Shown here: piece after piece, positions 1 to 5,325 of the stretch
Position numbering within the stretch: position 1 is the stretch's first letter
Layout of the letters: each line of letters begins with the position of its first letter
Assembly (NCBI GenBank): GCA_007124535.1
Contig: SLEY01000064.1
Location: forward strand, 1 to 5,325
Length of the DNA: 5,325 bases
Source: Planctomycetaceae bacterium
GTDB taxonomy: Bacteria; Planctomycetota; Planctomycetia; Pirellulales; Pirellulaceae
Reading direction: 5' to 3'
The notes under the pieces: model-generated
Database searches by the model: none
The model's input: only the letters and a program-made list of their open reading frames with translations
What the model was told of the DNA's origin: nothing
Position numbers and translations under genes: made by a program

Positions 1-676
1 CCAACCGCTCGGCACGGCTCGGATTGCGATTCACCACGGTCAGATCCCGGGCTCCCCGCTCCTTCAATTGCCGGAGCGTCTCCTCGCCCATCTCGCCCGC
101 TCCGATCAACAGCACCGCTTTGTCGTCGAAGTGTTCGAAGATCTGGGCGGCGAAATCCGAGACCGCCACACTCGGAATGCTGACCCGGCGCTCGTGAATC
201 GAAGTCTCGTGGGCCACCCGTTTGGCCACCCGGATCGCCGCCTGGAATAACGCATTGATCAGCGGTCCGGCACAATCGCGGACCCGAGCCAATTCGTATG
301 CCTGCTTGACCTGGGCCAAAATCTGCGCCTCGCCCAACACCATACTGTCCAAACTGGCCGCGACCATGAACAAATGCCGCACCGCGTCCTCACCCACCCG
401 CTCCGCCAGCTGGGAACCGATCGCCTGCGGATCCAGATCGTGGAATTCGGCGAGAAAATCCACCAACTGCTGCCGCTCCGGACACCGCGCCTCCTGCATC
501 GAAGCCGTATACAACTCGACCCGGTTGCAGGTCGACAGCACCACGGACTCGCATTCCGGAAAACGCTGGCGAAGGATGGCCAGGGCCATGCGGCACTGTT
601 CCTCGGAAAAGGCCAGCGACTCGCGGACCTCCAGCGGAACCGTGTGATGGCTACAGCCCAGCATCTGCAGCTTCAT
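1..676 (-). CDS. hemA: Glutamyl-tRNA reductase, C-terminus cut by window edge
   Basis: This enzyme reduces glutamyl-tRNA(Glu) with NADPH to glutamate-1-semialdehyde, the first committed step of C5-pathway haem synthesis in the cytoplasm. I translated 225 residues from the ATG at 676. Visible landmarks are the N-terminal GCSHHTVPLEVRE (residues 7-19), the STCNRVELY motif (48-56) whose Cys50 matches the family's catalytic thioester cysteine, SLDSMVLGEAQILAQVKQAY at about 107-126, AKRVAHETSI, and the NADPH-binding VLLIGAGEMGEETL with a following VVNRN. Family members are usually about 420 residues, so the rest of the nucleotide-binding domain and the C-terminal dimerisation helices lie outside the window. 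The start codon overlaps the stop of the upstream CcsA/HemX-like gene as ATGA. An AGGAGGG sequence (692-686) precedes the ATG by 9-10 nt, inside the upstream gene. This suggests translational coupling. The identification is very secure; no internal break is seen. Confidence 0.97.
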   Translation of the reverse strand, partial: MKLQMLGCSHHTVPLEVRESLAFSEEQCRMALAILRQRFPECESVVLSTCNRVELYTASMQEARCPERQQLVDFLAEFHDLDPQAIGSQLAERVGEDAVRHLFMVAASLDSMVLGEAQILAQVKQAYELARVRDCAGPLINALFQAAIRVAKRVAHETSIHERRVSIPSVAVSDFAAQIFEHFDDKAVLLIGAGEMGEETLRQLKERGARDLTVVNRNPSRAERL

Positions 677-1587
677 TGCCGACTTCCCTCCTCGACCGTC
701 TCCCCCGGCGCCCGGCTTTCCACCGCCGGCCAGTTTCCCGTGCTGCCCCCCTCGCGCCCCGGCGCTGCATGCTGGGAGGGGACCAGCAGCACCGTCGCCA
801 TGACCAGGCCCAAAAAGAAAAAGCTGGCGACCGTCAAATAGGCCACCTTGCGACCCTCCTGAGCCGGCTTGTAACGCATCTCAAAAACCAACACCACCAG
901 CAACCACATCAGCAACGCCCCGGAAGTCCCGACCACCGGGTCCGTCCACGCCATGCCCTGCTCCCGCATGACCCAATTCAAAATGCCGCCCGAAATCAAA
1001 CCGGCTGCCAGCAGAGAGGACGATACGATCAACAACCGCCGATTCGCCTGCTGAAGCCATTCTAACGAGGGGAGGCATAGCCCGGCTCGCGGCGGGATCT
1101 TCTGCTTCAATCGGTACGAATGCACCAAGTACATCAGCCCGGCGACAAACGCCAATAACGCGGTTATCACGCCCAACAACAAAGCCAACCCATGCACCAG
1201 GGCCCAGACGATCATCGCTTGATTCCGCGGGAAGGGGGCTACGTCGCGAAACAGCCAAGCCAAACCGATCAACAGCAGGACCACGGGCAGCACAAAAATA
1301 CCCAGAGCCGCCCGCGGACGTCGAAACGACATTCCCAGATAAACGGCCACCATGCCCCAAGCCACAATCAATAGCCAGTCGAACCAACTGGATAAGGGCA
1401 CCGAATGCAAGGGCTCTCGGGCGCCGCGAGCCACAAGGTAAATCGTGTGAGCCAGGAGCCCACCCGCCGTGAATCCCCAAGCCACCACCGTCCGCAACGG
1501 CGCCTGATAAAACAGCCGCGCAATCTCCAAACCCAATGCGACCGCATAGCTGGCAGCAAAACAGATGATCTGAACCCCGGTGAGCAT
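673..1587 (-). CDS. CcsA/HemX-like cytochrome c assembly family membrane protein
   Basis: This 304-residue integral membrane protein has about eight hydrophobic helices, near residues 4-22, 33-54, 67-88, 94-113, 125-157, 184-206, 218-238 and 248-269. It ends in a polar, Gly/Pro-rich tail of about 35 residues. His47 in helix 2 and His132 in helix 5, plus YLVHSYRLKQK after helix 5, fit the haem-handling CcsA/CcmC/HemX superfamily. The family's tryptophan-rich WWD region appears only in reduced form: NW at 204-205, then AWTDP at 213-217 and MW at 227-228. It is therefore closer to HemX-type members than to a canonical haem lyase. It is followed by hemA with a 4-bp overlap, the same partnership as hemA-hemX in Bacillus, where HemX affects HemA level. 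Its role could be cytochrome c biogenesis or control of HemA; the sequence does not decide. AGGAG (1605-1601) lies 13 nt before the ATG, a rather long spacing, but no better start is seen. Confidence 0.85.
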   Translation of the reverse strand: MLTGVQIICFAASYAVALGLEIARLFYQAPLRTVVAWGFTAGGLLAHTIYLVARGAREPLHSVPLSSWFDWLLIVAWGMVAVYLGMSFRRPRAALGIFVLPVVLLLIGLAWLFRDVAPFPRNQAMIVWALVHGLALLLGVITALLAFVAGLMYLVHSYRLKQKIPPRAGLCLPSLEWLQQANRRLLIVSSSLLAAGLISGGILNWVMREQGMAWTDPVVGTSGALLMWLLVVLVFEMRYKPAQEGRKVAYLTVASFFFLGLVMATVLLVPSQHAAPGREGGSTGNWPAVESRAPGETVEEGSRQ

Positions 1588-1639
1588 GCCGATTCGGTTT
1601 CTCCTCTGACAACCAACGAACCCCGATCCCGTTTTCCTT

Positions 1640-1668
1640 ATTATGCCGTGGAGTTGGCCGGTTGGCTA
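1640..1668 (-). promoter_or_regulatory. Weak possible internal promoter before the ccsA-like gene
   Basis: The 78-bp gap between the LolA-like gene and the ccsA-like gene contains CATAAT (1645-1640, minus strand; five of six to the sigma-70 -10) with TAGCCA (1668-1663; four of six to the -35) at a 17-bp spacing. It would give a leader of roughly 45 nt and could supply extra transcription of ccsA-hemA. The -35 overlaps the end of the preceding gene. A match this weak can occur by chance. No convincing terminator was seen in this gap. Confidence 0.2.
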
Positions 1669-2640
1669 TCGCCAGTCAGCGGTATAGCCACGATAGCGGG
1701 GACGATTCCCTGTCACGGGAGGGCCTGGCGAAGACGCGGCCGAGGGAGGAGCGCCAGCAGCCGGATCACGATGGATGGGGGGCAGGGAGGCCGGCGCCGC
1801 CAAATCGATCTGCGGATGATCGGGATGCGTGGGCATGGAGAACAATTGAGCCGGATCCGCCCGCAACTGGTTGATCGAATAGGACTCGACCTCCAAGTGG
1901 AACGAGGTGCTGGGCGGCGGCAGACGCACCTCGACCCGGTGCGGCAACGAGGCCCCTATTTCTGGGTAGTGCTGGTGCTGCGAGGCGAAGGCGGAAGCCA
2001 CCCAGTTCCCCTGCACATCGTACAAGTGCTGTTGCGTAATCCACCCGTACGTGGCATGGACCACCGTGATCCTGCCTCGTTCCCCCTCGGGACCGGGAAC
2101 CCGCGAACGGAATTCCAACTGGTCCGAACCGTGTGGCCAAGGGCCCTCATGAGTATGGTTCGGATCAAAGTGAATCAAGCCAAACGCTTCCACCAGTGCG
2201 TCGGGCTTGATCGGCAGCACCTGTTGCGCTTCGGCACTCAACGGCCGATCGTGGTTTGCAAAGTAGATCGCTCGCGGCATACCGGTCGTCAATGAGGGCG
2301 CGTCGACCAGGGCCCAGAACAACTGGTCATTGCTGCCCATATCCAGCACCTCGCCCATCCCGATGAATTGGGCCCGGAGCCGCAAGCTGCGCGGCCGCTG
2401 GATCGCAATGCTGGTGCGCAAAGCGGGCGTGCCGGGGAAGATCAGCCGGGCATTGTCGGTCTGCAGTTGGTAGATCGGGTCGCTTTGCGAGTTGACCGCG
2501 CGGAGGACTTCGGCCAGCGAGGGGGGCGCATGGAACGCCGCGGGCGCATTCACGGCCGGCGTGCGCCGCGGACAAGTCGCTCCACTGGCACTAAAAAGCG
2601 CTACCAGAACAAGTAAAACGATCCGTCGAAAAGGGGGCAA
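1666..2640 (-). CDS. Secreted LolA/RseB-like protein of unknown function
   Basis: The 324-residue product begins with a clear export signal: arginines at 5-6, a hydrophobic core at 7-16, then SASGATC. Cys23 suggests a lipoprotein, but the residues before it (GAT) fit the lipobox poorly, so ordinary signal peptidase cleavage after SGA is equally possible. The mature part resembles LolA/RseB-type lipid-carrier folds: a helix with SLAEVLRAVNSQ (41-52), beta-rich segments such as RPRSLRLRAQF (82-92), the phrase VLDMGSNDQLFWA (98-110) that I associate with planctomycete LolA-like proteins, LPHRVEVRLP (232-241), and INQL before the tail. The last 45 or so residues are Pro/Ala-rich and probably disordered. 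The start is TTG, chosen because it directly precedes the signal peptide and has AAGGA 7 nt upstream; no ATG or GTG exists between it and the upstream stop. It lies 30 bp after the C-x3-C gene. Cargo and partners are unknown; the fold is inferred, not proven. Confidence 0.8.
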   Translation of the reverse strand: MPPFRRIVLLVLVALFSASGATCPRRTPAVNAPAAFHAPPSLAEVLRAVNSQSDPIYQLQTDNARLIFPGTPALRTSIAIQRPRSLRLRAQFIGMGEVLDMGSNDQLFWALVDAPSLTTGMPRAIYFANHDRPLSAEAQQVLPIKPDALVEAFGLIHFDPNHTHEGPWPHGSDQLEFRSRVPGPEGERGRITVVHATYGWITQQHLYDVQGNWVASAFASQHQHYPEIGASLPHRVEVRLPPPSTSFHLEVESYSINQLRADPAQLFSMPTHPDHPQIDLAAPASLPPIHRDPAAGAPPSAASSPGPPVTGNRPRYRGYTADWR

Positions 2641-2647
2641 CGTCCTG

Positions 2648-2652
2648 TCCTT
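2648..2652 (-). promoter_or_regulatory. Ribosome binding site deciding the TTG start
   Basis: On the minus strand AAGGA lies 7 nt before the TTG at 2640. It is the only well-placed Shine-Dalgarno sequence in the gap between the two genes, and it supports the non-ATG start of the LolA-like gene. A second AGGA (2646-2643) is too close to the TTG to serve. Confidence 0.6.
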
Positions 2653-2670
2653 TTGCCACCGTTGCTGCGA

Positions 2671-3159
2671 CTACGCCGCGTCGGCGAACAGCAACCGGGC
2701 GAGTTCCTCCTGAATCTGCTCGATCCGCGCCGAATCCGGCGACTCGACCGCCACCCGATACTCCGTCTCATTGCGAGGACAAAATACGACCAAATGTTCT
2801 CGGCCCGACTCGTCGATCTCCGATTCTTCCAGGCGAAAGATGCGGCGGCGGATCATGAGCAGAGCAAGGATATAGCGAACATCCGCTTGGGGATCCTGCG
2901 ATTCCAGTCGCTGGAAATAGTCCAACAGCACGTCGTTGGGGGCCCAATGAACCCGTTTGCTGCTCACTTCGGGCATTTTGGCTTTCCACCAGCCGACCGC
3001 CTCGTCCGGGGGGCCATCCCAGGCCTGCTGGCTGTAATCGTAGCGGACCACGTCCCCACCTTGGGCGATCAGCACCGAATAGAACACTTCGCCGGGCGAC
3101 AATTCCCGGTCGGTGGCCGCACATCGCCGGCTGCAGCGTTGGATTTCAAAGTCGATCAT
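2671..3159 (-). CDS. Conserved-type hypothetical protein with N-terminal C-x3-C motif
   Basis: This 162-residue soluble protein has no signal peptide or membrane segment. It opens with MIDFEIQRCSRRCAATDREL: Cys9 and Cys13 form a C-x3-C that could bind metal, though only two cysteines are present here. Next come an SPGEVFYS motif (about 21-28), RYDYSQQAWDGPP, and a tryptophan-rich GWWKAKMPE. A basic helix LALLMIRRRIFRLEE follows near residue 100, then VVFCPRNETEYRV with a third cysteine, and a C-terminal helix IEQIQEELARLLF. I recall similar proteins of unknown function in planctomycetes, but I cannot name the family or its role. The frame stays open to a GTG at 3261, but the extension has no Shine-Dalgarno sequence, would start almost at the candidate promoter, and its residues look like noncoding translation. 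The ATG at 3159 also lacks a Shine-Dalgarno sequence. The gene appears to lead the hemA operon. Confidence 0.8.
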   Translation of the reverse strand: MIDFEIQRCSRRCAATDRELSPGEVFYSVLIAQGGDVVRYDYSQQAWDGPPDEAVGWWKAKMPEVSSKRVHWAPNDVLLDYFQRLESQDPQADVRYILALLMIRRRIFRLEESEIDESGREHLVVFCPRNETEYRVAVESPDSARIEQIQEELARLLFADAA

Positions 3160-3173
3160 AGGTTCAGTCAAGG

Positions 3174-3220
3174 AAAAAACGAGGGAGGGAAGCGTGCGCG
3201 GCTCCCATCCCGGGGAAGCC
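3174..3220 (-). terminator. Terminator-like hairpin with competing arm in the hemA-operon leader
   Basis: Read on the minus strand, the arm 3211-3201 pairs with 3193-3183 in an 11-position stem with one mismatch and one G-U pair, closing a 7-nt loop (3200-3194). After TCG comes a run of six T (3179-3174). This has the form of an intrinsic terminator and ends only 14 nt before the ATG at 3159, inside the leader rather than after a gene. The segment GGCTTCCC (3220-3213) repeats GCTTCCC of the terminator's 3' arm and could pair with GGGAGCC (3206-3200), which would block the terminator. This suggests attenuation. No energy calculation was possible, and a chance hairpin in GC-rich DNA is the alternative. 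Confidence 0.5.
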
Positions 3221-3273
3221 AGGGCAGACAAGGCGGCGAATCGTAGGCAAAAGCCCCCCACAACTCAAGATGA

Positions 3274-3279
3274 ATTGTA
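3274..3279 (-). promoter_or_regulatory. Candidate -10 box for the hemA operon
   Basis: TACAAT on the minus strand matches TATAAT at five of six positions. It lies 115 nt upstream of the ATG at 3159, in the AT-richer part of the divergent region. No good -35 sits at 17 bp: TTGTAA is 14 bp upstream and TTGTCA 25 bp upstream. An activator or a different sigma factor could compensate, or the match could be accidental. Transcription from here would include the terminator-like leader hairpin. Confidence 0.3.
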
Positions 3280-3280
3280 T

Positions 3281-3291
3281 CCCGGCCCGGG
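3281..3291. repeat. Short inverted repeat CCCGG-C-CCGGG
   Basis: Two 5-bp arms around a single central base form an odd-length palindrome next to the candidate minus-strand -10 box. It could be a small operator half-site pair, but such words are common in GC-rich DNA. Confidence 0.2.
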
Positions 3292-3303
3292 TTTTACAAC
3301 TTT

Positions 3304-3331
3304 TTGACAAACGTTTGACGTGCAGGTGACA
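3304..3331 (+). promoter_or_regulatory. TTGAC-rich stretch, possible promoter region of the VWA gene
   Basis: TTGACA (3304-3309), TTGAC (3315-3319) and GTGACA (3326-3331) recur at 11-bp steps, close to one helical turn. TTGACA equals the sigma-70 -35 consensus, but no convincing -10 lies 16-18 bp downstream. The spaced repeats could instead be regulator contact sites. The exact promoter remains undecided. Confidence 0.25.
3308..3317. promoter_or_regulatory. 10-bp perfect palindrome, possible operator
   Basis: CAAACGTTTG is a perfect palindrome in the middle of the divergent region, with one further G-C pair after a mismatch on each side (3306 with 3319). It overlaps the TTGAC repeats. Its position, about 30 bp from the candidate minus-strand -10 and about 100 bp from the VWA start, would suit a dimeric regulator acting on both gene sets. 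No binding protein can be named. Confidence 0.3.
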
Positions 3332-3370
3332 ACTGGATCGGGGTTTCGGAACAAAATGAAGGAAGTACGG

Positions 3371-3401
3371 ATCCCGGTGGGGATTCGCAATCCCACTTTT
3401 T
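3371..3401 (+). terminator. Terminator-like hairpin with competing arm before the VWA gene
   Basis: GTGGGGATT (3377-3385) pairs with AATCCCAC (3389-3396) around a CGC loop, with one bulged G, and is followed by five T (3397-3401). The T run ends six nt before the Shine-Dalgarno sequence, so this sits in the leader. ATCCC (3371-3375) repeats the 3' arm and could pair with GGGAT (3380-3384) instead, which would disrupt the terminator stem. The stem is shorter than the one in the opposite leader. It could be an attenuator or merely a translation-affecting hairpin. Confidence 0.4.
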
Positions 3402-3406
3402 CTTCG

Positions 3407-3412
3407 AAGGAG
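3407..3412 (+). promoter_or_regulatory. Strong ribosome binding site of the VWA gene
   Basis: AAGGAG lies 6 nt before the ATG at 3419. It fixes this start over the in-frame GTG at 3320, which lacks a comparable site and would bury the signal peptide behind 33 residues. Confidence 0.8.
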
Positions 3413-3418
3413 TTGACG

Positions 3419-4762
3419 ATGGCACGACAGATTTTTCGCGGCAGCATGATCCTGCTGGCCCTCCTGGCCCTGCCCCTGAGGGCGCCCGCCGAAACGGTCC
3501 AGCTGAGGGTGGAGAGCGATCAACCGGTGGTGGAAGCCGGCAAAACGCACACGGTTCGTGTGAAAGTCGAGGTTCAGGGGGCCGAATTGCCCGAAGCGGA
3601 TCGCCCACCGGTGAACCTGAGTCTGATCATCGACAAATCGGGATCGATGCGGGGCGATCGGATTGAGCACGCGCGACAAGGGGCCATCGAAGCCGTACGT
3701 CGCTTGGGCAGCCAGGACATTTTCTCGGTGGTCGTGTTCGATCGCGAAGTGGAAACGCTGATCCCCGCCCAGCGACTGACCAACCTGGGGTTGGTCGAGG
3801 AGAAAATCACCGGCATCCAGGCGGGCGGAACGACGAATATCCACGGGGGTATGCAGGCCGGTCTGACGGAACTGAAGAAGAATCTCGATAAAAAATACCT
3901 CAATCGAGCGGTTCTTCTGTCCGATGGACTGGCGAATGTCGGTCCGACCCGGCCGGAAGCCTTTGACAAGTTGGGCCGCGAGTTCTCGCGCTCGGGCGTG
4001 ATCGTCTCGACGGTCGGACTGGGGCGGGACTATAATGAACGACTGTTGACCAGCCTGGCACAGGCCAGCGAGGGCAACAACTACTTTGTGGACGATTCCA
4101 AGACGCTCCCCAAGATCTTCGAGGATGAGATCGGAGCGCTGGTCAGCACGGTAGCGACCGGGGTGACGATCACGATCGAGTTGCCGGCGCGGGTCACGTT
4201 ACGGAACGTGCTGGGGCGCGCCTACCGGCAGACGGCCAACCGGATCGAGATCGACTTTCACGACTTGGGAGGGGGTGCCAGCAAGTACAGTCTGCTGGAA
4301 CTGACGATCCCCGAGGGCGACGAAGGTCAAATGCTGGATGCGCTGGTCGCGCGCGCTCGGTACCGCCGCGTCGCGGACAACCGGGACGGCGAGACATCGG
4401 CGCGGACGCAGGTGCGGTATACCAGCCGTCCGGAGGAGGCGGAAGCCGCGGTGAATCCGGAGGTCCAAAGCGCGTGGGTGGAATTGCACCGGGCGGCGGT
4501 ACAGGACGAGGTGTTGGATTTGGTCGAGCGAGGGGCTCGCCAGGAGGCTCAGGATCGCTTGCGCAAGCTGGGTGAAGAGGCGGCTGCGGCGGGAATTCAG
4601 CCCGGGGCGGCCAGGCAGTTGGAAAGCTATGGCCGGCGTGAATCGCAGATCCTCCGGGAACGCGGTTATTCGCGTCAGGAGGTCCTTGAACGGCGAACCG
4701 ATGCCTACCAGTCGCGGAATCAGCAGTCGGTGGGCCGGATTCGCATCGACGGCGGACGCTGA
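3419..4762 (+). CDS. Secreted VWA-domain protein (Ca-activated chloride channel-like family)
   Basis: The 447-residue product has a standard signal peptide: basic MARQIFR, a hydrophobic stretch at 10-20, and a likely cut after APA at residue 24. A short beta segment leads into a von Willebrand A domain at about 64-245. The metal-ion-dependent adhesion site is complete: DKSGS (Asp72, Ser74, Ser76), a threonine in GGTTN (Thr138 or Thr139), and Asp169 in LLSDG. It can therefore be expected to bind a divalent cation and a protein ligand. Residues from about 246 to 345 are beta-rich. The last 90 or so are charged and helical (about 351-410), ending in RIRIDGGR without a membrane anchor. Annotations of this family often say Ca-activated chloride channel, but there is no pore segment; extracytoplasmic adhesion or assembly is more likely. 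The start has a good Shine-Dalgarno sequence. The next gene follows after 21 bp and is probably cotranscribed. The ligand is unknown. Confidence 0.92.
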   Translation: MARQIFRGSMILLALLALPLRAPAETVQLRVESDQPVVEAGKTHTVRVKVEVQGAELPEADRPPVNLSLIIDKSGSMRGDRIEHARQGAIEAVRRLGSQDIFSVVVFDREVETLIPAQRLTNLGLVEEKITGIQAGGTTNIHGGMQAGLTELKKNLDKKYLNRAVLLSDGLANVGPTRPEAFDKLGREFSRSGVIVSTVGLGRDYNERLLTSLAQASEGNNYFVDDSKTLPKIFEDEIGALVSTVATGVTITIELPARVTLRNVLGRAYRQTANRIEIDFHDLGGGASKYSLLELTIPEGDEGQMLDALVARARYRRVADNRDGETSARTQVRYTSRPEEAEAAVNPEVQSAWVELHRAAVQDEVLDLVERGARQEAQDRLRKLGEEAAAAGIQPGAARQLESYGRRESQILRERGYSRQEVLERRTDAYQSRNQQSVGRIRIDGGR

Positions 4763-4783
4763 CCCAATCGGGAGCGAGTGAAC

Positions 4784-5325
4784 GTGAAACAAGGTCTCAC
4801 CTTCTGGGCACTGCTGCTGTTGCCGACCCTGCTGTTGGGGATTGGCACGGTGTGGTTGGTCCAGCGCGAGGCGGATCGCATGGAGGACAATCTGGCGGCG
4901 TTTCGCGCCGCGCGGTTGGCCAGTCTGAACCAGCAAGCGGAGACGGCCGCGGCGAATTTGCTGCTGGCCTTCGAGGAGGTTTGCGAGGCGCTGCTGGACA
5001 CGTTGGCGGAGTTGTCGGAGACGCCGCCGGATCGACTCGAACGGGCGTTGCAAGCCCTGTGCGCGGAGAATCCGTTTGTGCGGGCCAGCGGCTTGTGGCG
5101 CCCGCCGGTGGGCTTCGTGTCCGGGTCGCTGGAAGGGCTGGAGGGCGAGTTGCCTTGGGATGTATCCGCGCTGGAGATCGAGCCGGTGGAACCGAGCGTA
5201 TTGGAGGAGCAATTGACGCGGAACCAGGCGTTTGCGCGGGGTCAGATGCAAACCCGCCGCGAATTGGACAGCCTGGCGCGCAGCCGGGCCGGGCCGGCGG
5301 CCCCGGCGGCGCGGGACGCGGCCGG
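4784..5325 (+). CDS. Membrane-anchored protein, N-terminal part, possible sensor
   Basis: The frame is open to the right edge, giving 180 residues. It starts with VKQGLTFWALLLLPTLLLGI, a hydrophobic helix near residues 5-24 that looks like an uncleaved signal anchor. A long Ala/Glu/Leu-rich stretch follows (about 28-90) that is likely helical. Then comes ENPFVRASGLW, which resembles an NP-x-VR-x-x-x-x-W phrase I recall from periplasmic parts of sensor histidine kinases in the PVC group; this is a weak link. No second membrane helix, HAMP or kinase motif falls inside the window, so the function is open. GTG at 4784 was chosen because GGGAG (4770-4774) lies 9 nt upstream; the in-frame GTG at 4778 would be only 3 nt from it. 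The last 15 codons are extremely GC-rich and encode mostly Ala, Pro, Gly and Arg, perhaps a linker. Closeness to the VWA gene suggests one operon. Confidence 0.75.
   Translation, partial: MKQGLTFWALLLLPTLLLGIGTVWLVQREADRMEDNLAAFRAARLASLNQQAETAAANLLLAFEEVCEALLDTLAELSETPPDRLERALQALCAENPFVRASGLWRPPVGFVSGSLEGLEGELPWDVSALEIEPVEPSVLEEQLTRNQAFARGQMQTRRELDSLARSRAGPAAPAARDAA

Noticed and set aside
881..1612. A 243-residue open frame on the minus strand overlapping the ccsA-like gene in another frame.
   Set aside because: The other frame gives regular membrane helices and a stop that overlaps hemA. This one is Gly/Ala/Arg-rich noise.
1405..2295. A 296-residue open frame on the plus strand.
   Set aside because: It runs antisense across the ccsA-like and LolA-like genes, has no recognisable motif, and crosses the intergenic gap between two well-supported genes.
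3160..3261. N-terminal extension of the C-x3-C protein from a GTG at 3261.
   Set aside because: No Shine-Dalgarno sequence is present, the start would lie at the candidate transcription start, and the extension covers the leader hairpin.
3320..3418. N-terminal extension of the VWA protein from a GTG.
   Set aside because: It would place 33 residues before a clear signal peptide, and the AAGGAG site points to the ATG at 3419.
3164..3844. A 226-residue minus-strand frame crossing the divergent region.
   Set aside because: It is antisense to the VWA domain, has no motif, and would cover the promoters and leaders.
4031..4036. Perfect TATAAT on the plus strand.
   Set aside because: It lies inside the VWA domain coding sequence, has no evident -35, and encodes part of the normal reading frame.
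4199..5251. A 350-residue open frame on the minus strand opposite the VWA and sensor-like genes.
   Set aside because: Its product is Arg/Gln/Leu-rich with no domain, as expected for the antisense of GC-rich coding DNA. The plus-strand genes there have clear domains, a signal peptide and Shine-Dalgarno sequences.
5281..5325. Very GC-rich end with repeated GGCC/CCGG words, possibly a repeat or origin-like element.
   Set aside because: It stays in frame with the last gene as an Ala/Pro/Gly/Arg linker, and the window ends before any repeat unit can be defined.

Overview
The window looks like a piece of a GC-rich (roughly 60%) bacterial chromosome, most likely from a planctomycete or a related member of the PVC group. 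This rests on remembered protein character, not a database search: the small C-x3-C protein, the LolA-like protein with a GSND-x-x-FW motif, the CcsA/HemX-like protein next to hemA, and a secreted von Willebrand A protein all resemble planctomycete families. No mobile element, CRISPR array, tRNA or rRNA was seen.

The window is two divergent gene sets around an intergenic region of about 260 bp (3160-3418). The left set is on the minus strand. In transcription order it holds a 162-residue protein with an N-terminal C-x3-C (2671-3159), a secreted LolA/RseB-like protein with a TTG start (1666-2640), an eight-helix CcsA/HemX-like membrane protein (673-1587), and glutamyl-tRNA reductase HemA, cut by the left edge (1-676). 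Spacings are 30 bp, 78 bp and a 4-bp ATGA overlap, so this is probably one operon linking haem synthesis (HemA) with a cytochrome c assembly-type membrane protein and two envelope or unknown proteins.

The right set is on the plus strand: a secreted VWA-domain protein with an intact MIDAS metal site (3419-4762), then after 21 bp the start of a membrane-anchored protein cut by the right edge (4784 onward), possibly the sensory N-terminus of a signalling protein such as a histidine kinase.

The most interesting part is the divergent intergenic region. Each of the two 5' leaders contains a terminator-like hairpin followed by a T tract just before the first gene. In each, an upstream segment repeats the 3' arm of the terminator and could pair with its 5' arm instead. 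This is the three-segment geometry of a transcription attenuator. A 10-bp perfect palindrome (3308-3317) lies between the two leaders. These are hypotheses read by eye, with no folding energies calculated.
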